Source: Alphaproteobacteria bacterium (lineage in GTDB: Bacteria; Pseudomonadota; Alphaproteobacteria; Rhizobiales; Methyloligellaceae). Taken from it: 64,000 bases of DNA. The stretch is from the NCBI GenBank assembly GCA_016869535.1, contig VGDX01000001.1, positions 124,001 through 188,000 on the forward strand, in the 5' to 3' direction. The position numbers and the translations under genes are program-made. The notes under the pieces were generated by a model, which was given only the letters and a program-made list of their open reading frames with translations, was not told the DNA's origin and did no database searches. Shown in pieces: positions 48,643-57,066 of the stretch. Each line of letters starts with the position of its first letter. Within the stretch, counting starts at the first letter, position 1.

Positions 48643-49271
48643 AGTCCGGGCCTCGCGAGTGCGTTGATCGCCGCCGCGGTCATGGCGCTGCCGCCCATAC
48701 GCCCGCGCACGATGAGGTAAGGCACGTCATGCGGGTTCGCGGCCAGCGCCTCCTTGGACTCGGCGGCGCCGACGAAGCCGACAGGCATGCCGAGGATCGC
48801 CGCAGGCCTGGCTGCTCCCGCCTCGAGCATTTCCAGCAGGCGGAACAGGGCGGTTGGCGCGTTACCGATGGCCACGATGCTCCCTGCGAGACGGTCGCGC
48901 CAAAGTTCCAGCGCGGCGGCCGAGCGGGTGGTGCCGAGGTTCTCCGCCAAATCCGGAACGCGGGCATCGCGCAAGGTGCAGATGACATCGTTGCCGGCCG
49001 GTAGCCGTGCCCGGGTGACACCATGCGCCACCATCTCGGCGTCGCACAGGATCGGCGCGCCACGCATAAGGGCTTCGCGCGCGGCGGTCACGAGATCTGG
49101 GGCAAAGTCTATCGACTTAGCGGCCTCGACCTGACCGCAGGCATGGATCATGCGCACGACGATGTCGGCCTCGTCCTCCGTGAAGCGGGACAGATCGGCC
49201 TCGGCGCGGATGATGGCGAAGGAGCGCTCATAGATGGCGGTGCCGTCGCGCAGATAATCCTGCTTAAGCAT
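48639..49271 (-). CDS. cobH: Precorrin-8X methylmutase
   Basis: 210 residues: IYERSFAIIRAEADLSRF, VVRMIHACGQVEAAKSIDF with the catalytic His, PILCDAEMVAHGVTRARL, and AILGMPVGFVGAAESKEAL. Moves the C11 methyl to C12, forming hydrogenobyrinate. Overlaps cobG by 8 bases and cobI by 4. Confidence 0.97.
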   Translation of the reverse strand: MLKQDYLRDGTAIYERSFAIIRAEADLSRFTEDEADIVVRMIHACGQVEAAKSIDFAPDLVTAAREALMRGAPILCDAEMVAHGVTRARLPAGNDVICTLRDARVPDLAENLGTTRSAAALELWRDRLAGSIVAIGNAPTALFRLLEMLEAGAARPAAILGMPVGFVGAAESKEALAANPHDVPYLIVRGRMGGSAMTAAAINALARPGL

Positions 49272-50520
49272 CGACGGTCTCCTGCATTTCGATGATGCGG
49301 TCGATCTCTTCGACGAGGCTCGCGGGTGCGGCGTAGGCTAAGGGTGTGCCGCGTGCCGTTCCCTCATGCACAATCCCGCAACCCTGCGCCGTGCCGACAA
49401 TGGTCAGGAGCGCCGGTGCGGGATGGGCACAGCCCTTGGCGCAGCCGGAGACATGGACGGCAATGCCCTGACCGGGAAGCTCGACGGATTTCGCGATGTC
49501 AGCCGCCATGGTCCGGGCGGCGATCAGGCCCGAAGCGCATGATGGCGCGCCGGGACAAGCTACGATACGGCGGCGCGCATCCGAGGGATCCACCGCGAAA
49601 CCTAGCCGTTGCGCCTCGTCTCTTACCGTCTTCACCGTTGGTCTCTGGAAAGGCCCAAGCAGGAGCGCGCGATCCGGCGCAGGCCGGGCCCATAGACCCC
49701 CATGGGCACGGGCGATATCGGTCAGTGCGCGGAGCGTGCCGGCCTCGGCGTGGCCGAAGGTCAGCCCCACGCCGAGCGCATAGAGATCATCGTCGAGACT
49801 GTGCGTACCGATCATCTCGGCGGGAAGCCGGCGCGGCAAGGATGGCTCGAACGCGTGAGGGGTGCTGATGGCGTCCTGGAACGCTTCGATGCCGTGGCCT
49901 CGCAGCACATCCATGGCGCGGGCTTCCGGGCCGTGCGCGGCAATCGCTGCAAGCAGACGCAGCACGGTAGCGCACGCCTCCTCCGGGGCCACCGTGCCGA
50001 GCGGCGAAGCGGTCGCGTCGTCGCCCGCGATCGCCATACGCAGCAGCGGCCCGTTCGCTGCGGCCACGGCGCGGACCCTGATATCCGCGTTGAGGGCATC
50101 GAGGTGAAGCCTGCCGCCGCCATCAGCGATCACCGATACTTTCGGCGCGAGACGCAGCGCGGCGGTGGCGATGGCGCGGCGCAGCTCCGTTGCAAGCGCG
50201 CTCGAGTCGAAAAGGGAAGTGGGTTCTTCCGGCAGGGGATCGGAAATGATCGGCACACCGTCGTTGAGATCGATCCTGAGCGCAGAGACCGCGGCCGCAA
50301 ACAACGGTGCGGAGACGGGCGTGAGACCGCGAACCTGCACACTGCCTCGGGCAGAGATCTCGATCGCGCCGTTGCCATGCGTCAGGGCAGCGGTGCAGAG
50401 ACCGGCGAATGCCTTGAGCTTGGTAGGACCGGCCGGCAGGAGGCGCACGAGCAGACCGTCGCCAGTCTGCATCGGTGCACGCATACTCGGACACGCTCCC
50501 CGGACGGATGATGAGCTCAT
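49264..50520 (-). CDS. cobG: Precorrin-3B synthase CobG (oxygen-dependent)
   Basis: 418 residues of the nitrite/sulfite reductase-like fold: two ferredoxin-like halves (DGLLVRLLPAGPTKLKAF, GLTFGHAEAGTLRALTDIA) and the Fe-S/sirohaem-type Cys motifs CPGAPSCASGL and HVSGCAKGCAHPAPALLTIVG. CobG uses O2 to hydroxylate precorrin-3A, setting up ring contraction, so the pathway here is aerobic. ATGA-coupled to cobN (start overlaps the cobN stop by 4 bases). Confidence 0.95.
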   Translation of the reverse strand: MSSSSVRGACPSMRAPMQTGDGLLVRLLPAGPTKLKAFAGLCTAALTHGNGAIEISARGSVQVRGLTPVSAPLFAAAVSALRIDLNDGVPIISDPLPEEPTSLFDSSALATELRRAIATAALRLAPKVSVIADGGGRLHLDALNADIRVRAVAAANGPLLRMAIAGDDATASPLGTVAPEEACATVLRLLAAIAAHGPEARAMDVLRGHGIEAFQDAISTPHAFEPSLPRRLPAEMIGTHSLDDDLYALGVGLTFGHAEAGTLRALTDIARAHGGLWARPAPDRALLLGPFQRPTVKTVRDEAQRLGFAVDPSDARRRIVACPGAPSCASGLIAARTMAADIAKSVELPGQGIAVHVSGCAKGCAHPAPALLTIVGTAQGCGIVHEGTARGTPLAYAAPASLVEEIDRIIEMQETVDA

Positions 50521-53500
50521 AAAGCCGTCTCCATCGCCACCGCAAGATCGAGATCGTTACGCCGTGGATGCCACAGCCCCTTGCGCCGTGCGGCTTCGAG
50601 CCGTTCGGCGATGGCTTGTGCCGCTTCAGGATTTTCGCGGAGAAGAAAATTACGCACTTTCGGATCGGCGAGATAGGCCTCATGCACGAGGTCGAATAGC
50701 GCACTCTCAACCTGTCCGGTCGTTTCGGCGAAATCGACCAGGCGATCGACGGTCTCGGCCAGCTCAGCCGCACCGCGCGCCCCGTGCCGCATCATGCCGG
50801 CAGTGAAACGCGGATTGACGGCGCGGCCGCGCACGATGCGCGCAAGCGCCTTGTCGAGCGGCCGCGCGCGTGGACGTATAGGGTCGGTCGTATCGAGCAT
50901 GATGAGATCGGCCTCGCGTCCGAGCGCAGCGGCGGCCGCGGCGAAGCCGCCGATATGGGCCACATCTTCGGCGCCTTCGAGCAGATCGCGGGTCGGATCG
51001 TCGCTGCCATGCAGCAGGAGATCGGCTCTGGCGATCTCTGCGGCGAAGGCGCCAGGCAGGGGCCTTCCCTCGCCCTCTGCCCCGCCATAGGCGTGAGAAG
51101 TGGCGGCGAGATAGGCGGCGCCAAGCGCATCACGATCGGGATTGCGTCCGAGCAGATCCTCGATGCCTGCGCCGTAGGTGCCGGGGGCATTGCCGAAAAT
51201 GCGAGCCGGCATGCCCGTGCGGGCGGCGGCGCCAAGCGGATTGTCCGACCCCTCCTCGCCGCGCGCGGCAACGAGACGGGTCGCCGTATCGAGCAGAGCG
51301 ATCTGCGCCGGAAAGAGATCGCGGAACAGTCCCGAGATGCGCCAGGTCACGTCGACGCGCGGCCTGCCCATGCTGGCAGGAGGCAGAGCCTCGATGCCGG
51401 TCACACGGCCAGTGGCGGTATCCCAAACGGGACGGCAGCCCATGAGCGCGAGACCTTGCGCGATTTCCTCGCCGCCGGTGCGTAAGGTGGCGCTTCCCCA
51501 AAGATCAATGACCAGCGCGCGCGGCATGTCGCCGTTGGTCTGCAGATAGAGGCGGATCACTTCCTCGGCGGCGAGCTTGCCGAGCTCCATGGCGGTCGGC
51601 GTCGGTAACATGCGCGGATCGGCGGTGAACAGATTGCGGCCTGTCGGCAGCACATCGCGGCGTCCGCGCGCAGGCGCACCGGCAGGACCCGCGGCAACGC
51701 GCTTGCCGTCGAGCGCAGCGAGAAGGGCGGTGCGTTCTGCGATGCTGCTCGCCTGCCATGATGGATCGGAAGTTTGCGGTGGCCGTCCATAGACGTGCAG
51801 CCCATCCTTGACGGTAAAATCCTTGAGGTCACAAAGCCAGGCATCGATCTTGCGAAGCGCGCCATCGGCGTCGTCTCCGGCATCGATTCCGGCCTCACCG
51901 GCAAGATTCGCGGCTCGCGCCTTGTCGACGATGAGTTGCGCCAAACGCTCGCGCCGCCGGCGGTCGAGCCCGTCGGCGATGGCATATTCGTCGACCAGAC
52001 GCTCGAGCTCCTGCGCAGCGCCCGACAGCGTGCCGTTGACGAGCGGCGGTGGTAAATGACCGATGGTCGTGGCGGCGATGCGACGCTTGGCCTGCGCCGC
52101 CTCGCCGGGATTGCTGACGATGAAGGGATAGAACACCGGCAATGGCCCGATTACGGCTTCGGGGAAGCAGGACGCCGTAAGCGCCACGGCCTTGCCCGGC
52201 AGCCATTCGAGTGTGCCATGCGCGCCCATATGCACGATCGCGTGGGTTTTTATCTGGTGACGCAGCCAAAGTCCGAAAGCGAGCAATGCATGCCGTGGCG
52301 GCAGCACAGGATCGTGATAGTCGGCGCGGCGGTCAGGCGCGCTGCCACGGTCGGGTGGCAGCACCACCAGCAAATTGCCGAAGCGCGCCGCACGGAAATG
52401 AAAAGCGCCGTCGCGGCAATCGGGATCCTCGGCCGGATCGCCCCATGCCGTCGTCATGTGCGTGGCGATGCCGTCGGGGAGATCGGCCAGCAGTCTTGTA
52501 TAGTCCGCAAGCGGGTGGGCCGGCTGAGCGGTCCCTCTCACCAATTGCGCCAACAGGGCATGGGTATTCGCAGGGGCTTGCCGCACGTCATAGCCGGCCT
52601 GAGCGAGATCGCCGAGCAGGGCGAGCACACTGGCCGGCACGTCGAGCCCCACGGCATAGCCGGCCCGGCCTCCAGCGGCGGGATAATCGGGCAGCACCAC
52701 GGATATAACTCTTTGATCTTTCGGTGTTTCTTGCAGCTGGACCAGCGCCTTGACCCGGTCTGCCACCATGGCCACGCGGTCTAATTCGGGACGGCTGCCA
52801 TAGGCCGTGAAGGCGAGCGCATCGTCGCAAGGCAATGTGTCCTTGAATGCCACCATGCCGGACAGCACGCGTCCGTCGAGTTCAGGCAGCACCACATGCA
52901 TGGCGAGATCGGCGGGACCGAGCCCGCGTGCGTTCTCACGCCATGCCTCGCGCCGCGTGGTGGCGATCACCGCCTGCAGCACCGGCGCATCCACCGTATC
53001 GAATACGGATGTGTCGGCATCGCTGCGCGCGGCAAATGCCGTGGTGGTGATGATCACCGATGGCGCAATACGCTTCAGCGCGTCGCCAATGAAAACGCTC
53101 GCTTCCGAATCCTTGAGGCTTGGAACATAAAGCGGCGCTGCCGCAAGACCGCGCGCGGCAAGTTGTTCGCAAAGCGCATCGATGGGTGCGGTGTCGGCGG
53201 CAAGCATGGCCGCGCGATAGAATAAGATCGGCACCACAGGCTTGCCTGGAGGTAATGCGGCTTGCAGCTCACCGAACGCGATCGCACCTTTGCCGGGCAG
53301 ATAGCCGGCTGTCCTCGGGACGGATTGCGGTGCGGGGACATCGAGCTTCATCCCCGCGTAACAAGCAAGGTGGCGCAGCGATGCGCGCATATTGTTGTCG
53401 CCGCCTTCCCGGAAAAATCGCAACAGCCTTTGCAGTTCATCAGGAGCAAGCGTCGAGACCCGGTCGAGACGCTGGTCGTCGCGGTCGTCGCCGGGCAGCA

Positions 53501-53837
53501 CGGCGAGCGCAATGCCACGCTCGTGCGCAATCGAGGACAGCGCTTCAACACCGTAGCGCCACCAGTCAAGGCCGCCGAGCAGCCTGACCAAGATCACTTT
53601 GGCATGGACTGCCACCTTGTCGATCCACAAATCGATGGACATTGGGTGGCGCAGATCGCGCAGATGCACGAGCCGCACGCTCGGCAGTCTCTCCTTCTCC
53701 GCTGCATAGGCTGCGGCGAGTGCCGCAAGGTCGCTGTCGGCGAAGGACAGCACGACGATGTCGCCGGGAGGCTGGGCGATGTCGACCGGTTCGATAAGAT
53801 CGTCAAGCCCGGCGGAACTGGTTTGCAAGAGATGCAT
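50517..53837 (-). CDS. cobN: Cobaltochelatase subunit CobN
   Basis: 1106 residues, the CobN/BchH-type large chelatase subunit. Signatures include VPILFYRAAMLAADTAPIDAL, MGAHGTLEWLPGKAVALTASCFPE, the conserved DLWGSATLRTGGEEIAQGLALMGCRPVWD, RVDVTWRISGLFRDLFPAQIALLD and YGAGIEDLLGRN. It binds hydrogenobyrinate a,c-diamide and inserts Co2+ with the AAA+ subunits CobS and CobT of the aerobic chelatase, which are not in this window (the cobS and cobT genes here are different enzymes). Three bases after cobW. Confidence 0.97.
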   Translation of the reverse strand: MHLLQTSSAGLDDLIEPVDIAQPPGDIVVLSFADSDLAALAAAYAAEKERLPSVRLVHLRDLRHPMSIDLWIDKVAVHAKVILVRLLGGLDWWRYGVEALSSIAHERGIALAVLPGDDRDDQRLDRVSTLAPDELQRLLRFFREGGDNNMRASLRHLACYAGMKLDVPAPQSVPRTAGYLPGKGAIAFGELQAALPPGKPVVPILFYRAAMLAADTAPIDALCEQLAARGLAAAPLYVPSLKDSEASVFIGDALKRIAPSVIITTTAFAARSDADTSVFDTVDAPVLQAVIATTRREAWRENARGLGPADLAMHVVLPELDGRVLSGMVAFKDTLPCDDALAFTAYGSRPELDRVAMVADRVKALVQLQETPKDQRVISVVLPDYPAAGGRAGYAVGLDVPASVLALLGDLAQAGYDVRQAPANTHALLAQLVRGTAQPAHPLADYTRLLADLPDGIATHMTTAWGDPAEDPDCRDGAFHFRAARFGNLLVVLPPDRGSAPDRRADYHDPVLPPRHALLAFGLWLRHQIKTHAIVHMGAHGTLEWLPGKAVALTASCFPEAVIGPLPVFYPFIVSNPGEAAQAKRRIAATTIGHLPPPLVNGTLSGAAQELERLVDEYAIADGLDRRRRERLAQLIVDKARAANLAGEAGIDAGDDADGALRKIDAWLCDLKDFTVKDGLHVYGRPPQTSDPSWQASSIAERTALLAALDGKRVAAGPAGAPARGRRDVLPTGRNLFTADPRMLPTPTAMELGKLAAEEVIRLYLQTNGDMPRALVIDLWGSATLRTGGEEIAQGLALMGCRPVWDTATGRVTGIEALPPASMGRPRVDVTWRISGLFRDLFPAQIALLDTATRLVAARGEEGSDNPLGAAARTGMPARIFGNAPGTYGAGIEDLLGRNPDRDALGAAYLAATSHAYGGAEGEGRPLPGAFAAEIARADLLLHGSDDPTRDLLEGAEDVAHIGGFAAAAAALGREADLIMLDTTDPIRPRARPLDKALARIVRGRAVNPRFTAGMMRHGARGAAELAETVDRLVDFAETTGQVESALFDLVHEAYLADPKVRNFLLRENPEAAQAIAERLEAARRKGLWHPRRNDLDLAVAMETAL

Positions 53838-53840
53838 CGC

Positions 53841-54875
53841 TCACCCAAGCAAGGTCTTTGTCACCCCGTCACGATCGAGCCCCTTCAGGCCGATGACCAC
53901 GAGGTTACCGGCGCGCGCTTCGGATGCGCCCCATGGCCGGTCATAGTAATGGCTGACACGCGCGCCCACCGCCTGGACGAGCAGCCGCATAGGTTTGCCG
54001 GCCACAGCCACGAAGCCTTTGACTCGCAATATGTTTTTGTCCTCGGCGAGGGCGGCGATACGCGCGGTGAGGCTGTCCGGATCGGCGATTTCGGGGAGCG
54101 TCACGACGAAGCTATCGAAATCGTCGTGGTCATGCTCAAGCTCGAGATCGTGATGTGTCGCGCGATTGTCGATATCATTCTCGGTGCCGATGCCGAGGCC
54201 GAGCAGCGCTGCCGGATCGACTTTGCCGTCGGCTACGGTGACGACGCTTACCGCGCGCGGTAACGCGGAGGACACCGTGGCGCGGGCCCGATCAAGACCT
54301 GCTTCATCAAGCAGGTCACGCTTGTTGAGCACCACGAGATCGGCGCAGGCAATCTGATCCTCGAACACCTCTTCGATCGGATCGTCATGATCGAGCGCGC
54401 TGTCGGCTGCGCGCTGGCGCGCCAGCGCATCGAGATCGCCGGTCACCTGCCCGTCGGCAAGTGCTGCGCCATCGACCACCGCGACCACGCCGTCGACCGT
54501 GACCCGGCTTTTGATCGCTGGCCAATGAAACGCCTGCACCAGCGGTTTCGGCAAGGCGAGGCCCGACGTTTCTATGACGATATGCTCGACGGCCGGCTCG
54601 CGGGCAAGGATCGCGTCGAGTGCCGGCACGAACTCATCGGCGACGGTGCAGCACAAACATCCATTGGCCAGCTCGACGATATTCTCGTCGGGGCAGGCGG
54701 CATCACCGCAACCTTTGAGGATCTCGCCATCGATGCCGACATCGCCGAATTCATTCACGATCACCGCGAGCCGGCGCCCATTGGCATTGGCAAGCACATG
54801 GCGGATGAGTGTCGTCTTGCCCGAACCAAGAAAGCCGGTGACGATGGTGCAAGGCACGCGGGCAAGCGAGGTCAT
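53841..54875 (-). CDS. cobW: CobW GTPase (metallochaperone)
   Basis: 344 residues of the G3E family: Walker A in GFLGSGKTTLIRHVL, metal-binding CLCC in NGCLCCTVADE, ETSGLALPKP, switch/NKRD motif VVLNKRDLLDEA, a His/Asp-rich stretch (LEHDHDDFD, about 245-255) and the CobW_C domain (NILRVKGFVAVAGKPMRLLVQ). Thought to deliver cobalt to the CobN chelatase. Between the DUF1636 gene and cobN in the riboswitch-led operon. Confidence 0.96.
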   Translation of the reverse strand: MTSLARVPCTIVTGFLGSGKTTLIRHVLANANGRRLAVIVNEFGDVGIDGEILKGCGDAACPDENIVELANGCLCCTVADEFVPALDAILAREPAVEHIVIETSGLALPKPLVQAFHWPAIKSRVTVDGVVAVVDGAALADGQVTGDLDALARQRAADSALDHDDPIEEVFEDQIACADLVVLNKRDLLDEAGLDRARATVSSALPRAVSVVTVADGKVDPAALLGLGIGTENDIDNRATHHDLELEHDHDDFDSFVVTLPEIADPDSLTARIAALAEDKNILRVKGFVAVAGKPMRLLVQAVGARVSHYYDRPWGASEARAGNLVVIGLKGLDRDGVTKTLLG

Positions 54876-55295
54876 TCACTCTTCCTCCGGATAATCGATA
54901 GGGGGCACGCGGGCGATCAGCCCGCGTTTCAGGATTTCGGGTCGGCCAATCCACGGCAGCAAACCGTCGGCTGAACGCGCCAGCATCCGCGCGCCTTCGA
55001 TCAAAGCGTCAGCGTCTTTGTCAGGGTCGAGCCGGCCGAATATATAGGTCCAGGCGCCGTCACGGCGGAGCGCCGCGCTCAGGCCCTGGTTGCAATTGGC
55101 AAGGCAACGGATGCGGCGAACGATGACGCCGGTTCCTTTCGCGGCAGCAGCGGTGGCTTGGGCCAGCTCCGGTCCTTCGCGCGGCGCGCCCTCGGGCAAA
55201 CCCGCTCTGCGGCAGGTAATGCACACATAGACGGTAGCCGAGACCAGCGTCTCGATCTCGTCATCGGACCTGCGCGAAATGTCGGTGATGGCCAC
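54876..55295 (-). CDS. DUF1636 ferredoxin-like protein
   Basis: 139 residues. GTG start at 55295, selected because AGGGAG lies 9 bases upstream. The thioredoxin-like fold carries four Cys in two pairs: Cys25/Cys28 (YVCITCRRAG) and Cys64/Cys68 (RCLANCNQG), like 2Fe-2S thioredoxin-type ferredoxins. DUF1636 proteins commonly accompany cobW and cob genes. First gene after the left riboswitch, so probably B12-repressed; possible roles are electron supply (for example to CobG or cobalt reduction) or metal handling, both inference. Confidence 0.88.
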   Translation of the reverse strand: MAITDISRRSDDEIETLVSATVYVCITCRRAGLPEGAPREGPELAQATAAAAKGTGVIVRRIRCLANCNQGLSAALRRDGAWTYIFGRLDPDKDADALIEGARMLARSADGLLPWIGRPEILKRGLIARVPPIDYPEEE

Positions 55296-55346
55296 CCGAA
55301 GCCGCTCCCTAAGGCCAGCCTTTGGCTCGTTGCGACCAGGGTGCCG

Positions 55347-55369
55347 AAGCGGCCTATGGGCCGCCGCTT
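55347..55369 (-). promoter_or_regulatory. Hairpin between left riboswitch and DUF1636 start
   Basis: A 7-bp stem (AAGCGGC/GCCGCTT) with a 9-base loop lies about 45 bases past the end of the left riboswitch. It has no U-tail, so it is not a clear intrinsic terminator; it may belong to the expression platform that hides the downstream Shine-Dalgarno sequence. Confidence 0.35.
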
Positions 55370-55412
55370 ACCAACCGTCGCCGAGGCACCCCGCCCGGCA
55401 CGCGATCAGACC

Positions 55413-55577
55413 GACGGTAGGTCTCCTGGCTTGCGGGTCTTTGCCCTCACCGCCTTCCCGGGGAATTCCCAGTGGTCCTCAAGGCTTGGGCTCGCCGCTT
55501 ACAGTTGCGGGGGCAGCCGCGGATTGGGCTGATAGCCGTACCGCGTTCCCTGTTCGCTCTCTTCGTGAGAGACCGTC
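55413..55577 (-). ncRNA. Cobalamin riboswitch of the DUF1636-cobW-cobN operon
   Basis: On the minus strand: P1 5' side GACGGT at 55577, conserved core with GGGAAC, GCTGCCCCCGCAACTGTAAGCGG (positions 55494-55516 on the plus strand, split here by its key parts GCAACTGTAAGCGG), CCACTGG, then the B12 box AGCCAGGAGACC, closing with ACCGTC at 55413-55418. The P1 ends pair. Binding of adenosylcobalamin to such aptamers switches off the downstream genes. It starts within a few bases of the predicted transcription start. Confidence 0.96.
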
Positions 55578-55586
55578 GATCAGGCC

Positions 55587-55615
55587 ACTAAAGGGGCCTC
55601 CCGGTCCCTTGTCAA
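55587..55615 (-). promoter_or_regulatory. Sigma70-type promoter of the left cob operon
   Basis: Minus strand: a perfect -35 TTGACA (55610-55615), 17-base spacer and -10 TTTAGT (55587-55592). The expected start of transcription, about 55579-55580, coincides with the first base of the left riboswitch. Confidence 0.75.
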
Positions 55616-55636
55616 TGCAGGGCCTACCGGCTCGGC

Positions 55637-55664
55637 TTGCGCCCGACAATGCGACGGCTATAGT
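55637..55664 (+). promoter_or_regulatory. Sigma70-type promoter of the hupE-cobP-cobO-cobQ operon
   Basis: Plus strand: -35 TTGCGC (55637-55642), 16-base spacer, -10 TATAGT (55659-55664). The expected start near 55671 coincides with the beginning of the right riboswitch. The two -35 boxes of the divergent promoters are 21 bases apart. Confidence 0.6.
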
Positions 55665-55667
55665 CCC

Positions 55668-55845
55668 TGCGTCGTTGGTTCCCGCGATGTGCGGGACGTA
55701 AAAGGGAACGCGGTGAGGGAAACCAAGACCGCGGCTGCCCCCGCAACTGTAAGCGGCGAGCACCCCTCCACCTGCCACTGGTGCATAATCGCGCCGGGAA
55801 GGCCGAGGGAAGGCGTCGACCCGCAAGCCAGGAGACCTGCCGGCG
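55668..55845 (+). ncRNA. Cobalamin riboswitch of the hupE-cob operon
   Basis: Plus strand: GGTTCCCGCG...AAAGGGAACGCGGTGAGGG, CCGCAACTGTAAGCGG (55741-55756 region), a variable arm with CCACTGGTGC, and the B12 box AAGCCAGGAGACCTGCCG near 55825-55842. Core motifs are the same as in the left copy, while loops differ, so the two are related but not identical. Controls hupE, cobP, cobO and cobQ, and perhaps cobC. Confidence 0.96.
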
Positions 55846-55860
55846 GCTCAACTCAAACCG

Positions 55861-55879
55861 CGCCCTCGGGTGGAGGGCG
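55861..55879 (+). promoter_or_regulatory. Hairpin just upstream of the hupE Shine-Dalgarno sequence
   Basis: CGCCCTC and GAGGGCG form a 7-bp stem with a 5-base loop, directly before AAAGGGGG, the hupE ribosome-binding site. No U-tail. Likely part of the riboswitch output for translational control; inference from position only. Confidence 0.4.
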
Positions 55880-55892
55880 AAAGGGGGATCAT

Positions 55893-56522
55893 ATGAAGAC
55901 CAATCCGTTATCGTTCGCTGCCTTCCTTGCGCTCGCCGCTTGCCTCGTCGCGGTCTCACCGGCTTCGGCGCATCACATGATGGACGGCGAATTGCCTTCG
56001 AGCTTCACCCAGGGCCTGCTGTCTGGACTTGGGCATCCCGTGATCGGGCTGGACCATCTCGCCTTCCTCATCGCCGTCGGCGTGGCCGTCGGCGTTGGCG
56101 GGCTGAGCCTTGCGCTTCCCATCCTTTTCGTCGCGGCCTCGGCGCTTGGCGTCTGGCTTCATGTTCTCGAGTTTAACTTGCCGGGCGTCGAGCTGATCGT
56201 CGCGGCCTCCGTCGTGCTGATCGGGGCACTGGTGGCTTCGGGGCGCGCCCTGCCGCTAGTAGCCTGGGCCGCTCTGTTCGGCCTTGCCGGCATCGCGCAC
56301 GGCTATGCCTATGGCGAGTCGATTGTCGGCGCCGAGCCTGCGCCGCTCTTTGCCTATCTGATTGGTCTCGTCATCATCCAGAGCGCCTTGTCGGTCGGCA
56401 TCGCCATGATCACACGCCGCAGCGGCGAAGGTGTCGCAGCGATCGCCCCGCGCCTGGCCGGCGCCGTGGTTGTCGGCGTGGGCCTGACCGCGCTCATAGG
56501 TCAACTCTTACCTGGCGCATGA
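55893..56522 (+). CDS. hupE: HupE/UreJ family transporter, probably cobalt or nickel
   Basis: 209 residues from the ATG at 55893 (AAAGGGGG upstream). Signal peptide ending PASAH, then the HupE signature HHMMDGELPSSFTQGLLSGLGHPVIGLDHLAF (His-rich, metal-binding; shown here by its parts HHMMDG and GLGHPVIGLDHLAF), about six membrane helices, GIAHGYAYGES, and a C-terminal Gly/Ala-rich helix. HupE/UreJ are nickel carriers in hydrogenase/urease operons; members under B12 riboswitches are proposed cobalt transporters. Seven bases before cobP. Confidence 0.88.
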   Translation: MKTNPLSFAAFLALAACLVAVSPASAHHMMDGELPSSFTQGLLSGLGHPVIGLDHLAFLIAVGVAVGVGGLSLALPILFVAASALGVWLHVLEFNLPGVELIVAASVVLIGALVASGRALPLVAWAALFGLAGIAHGYAYGESIVGAEPAPLFAYLIGLVIIQSALSVGIAMITRRSGEGVAAIAPRLAGAVVVGVGLTALIGQLLPGA

Positions 56523-56529
56523 TGTCTTG

Positions 56530-57066
56530 ATGACCAAGGCCGAAGCCTCGCACGGGCGTTTGACGCTCGTGCTTGGCGGCGCCCGCTCCGGTAAGAGCCG
56601 CTACGCCGAAAGCCTGATCGAGGCTCTGCCCAAGCCGTGGATTTACCTGGCGACGGCGGAGGCCGGGGATGAGGAGATGGCGGCGCGCATCGCCACGCAT
56701 AAAGCGAGACGCGGCACGGACTGGCGGACCGTCGAAGTTCCGCACGATCTGGCTGCCGCTCTCGGCAAACTGCCGGCTGGCGCCGCGGTTCTTATCGATT
56801 GCCTGACGCTTTGGCTCTCGAACCGCCTGCTGGCCGGCGCCGATCTGGATGCGGAGGTGAGTGCATTGACGGAGGCCGTGACTGCCCATGACGGCGCCCT
56901 CGTGCTGGTCGCCAACGAAGTCGGCTTAAGCCTCGTGCCCGACACTGCGCTCGGACGAAATTTCCGCGACTTGCAAGGTTTGCTCAATCAACGCATCGCG
57001 GCCAAGGCGAACCGGGTCATCCTCATGGTCGCCGGGCTGCCGCTTATCGTGAAGGATTCCCCATGA
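56530..57066 (+). CDS. cobP: Adenosylcobinamide kinase / AdoCbi-phosphate guanylyltransferase
   Basis: 178 residues from ATG 56530. Walker A LTLVLGGARSGKSRYAESL, TAEAGDEEMAARIATHKARRG with the guanylylated-His region, VLIDCLTLWLSNRLL and LVANEVGLSLVPDTALGRNFRDLQGLLNQ are CobP/CobU hallmarks. Phosphorylates adenosylcobinamide and transfers GMP to it. Overlaps cobO by 4 bases (ATGA). Confidence 0.97.
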   Translation: MTKAEASHGRLTLVLGGARSGKSRYAESLIEALPKPWIYLATAEAGDEEMAARIATHKARRGTDWRTVEVPHDLAAALGKLPAGAAVLIDCLTLWLSNRLLAGADLDAEVSALTEAVTAHDGALVLVANEVGLSLVPDTALGRNFRDLQGLLNQRIAAKANRVILMVAGLPLIVKDSP

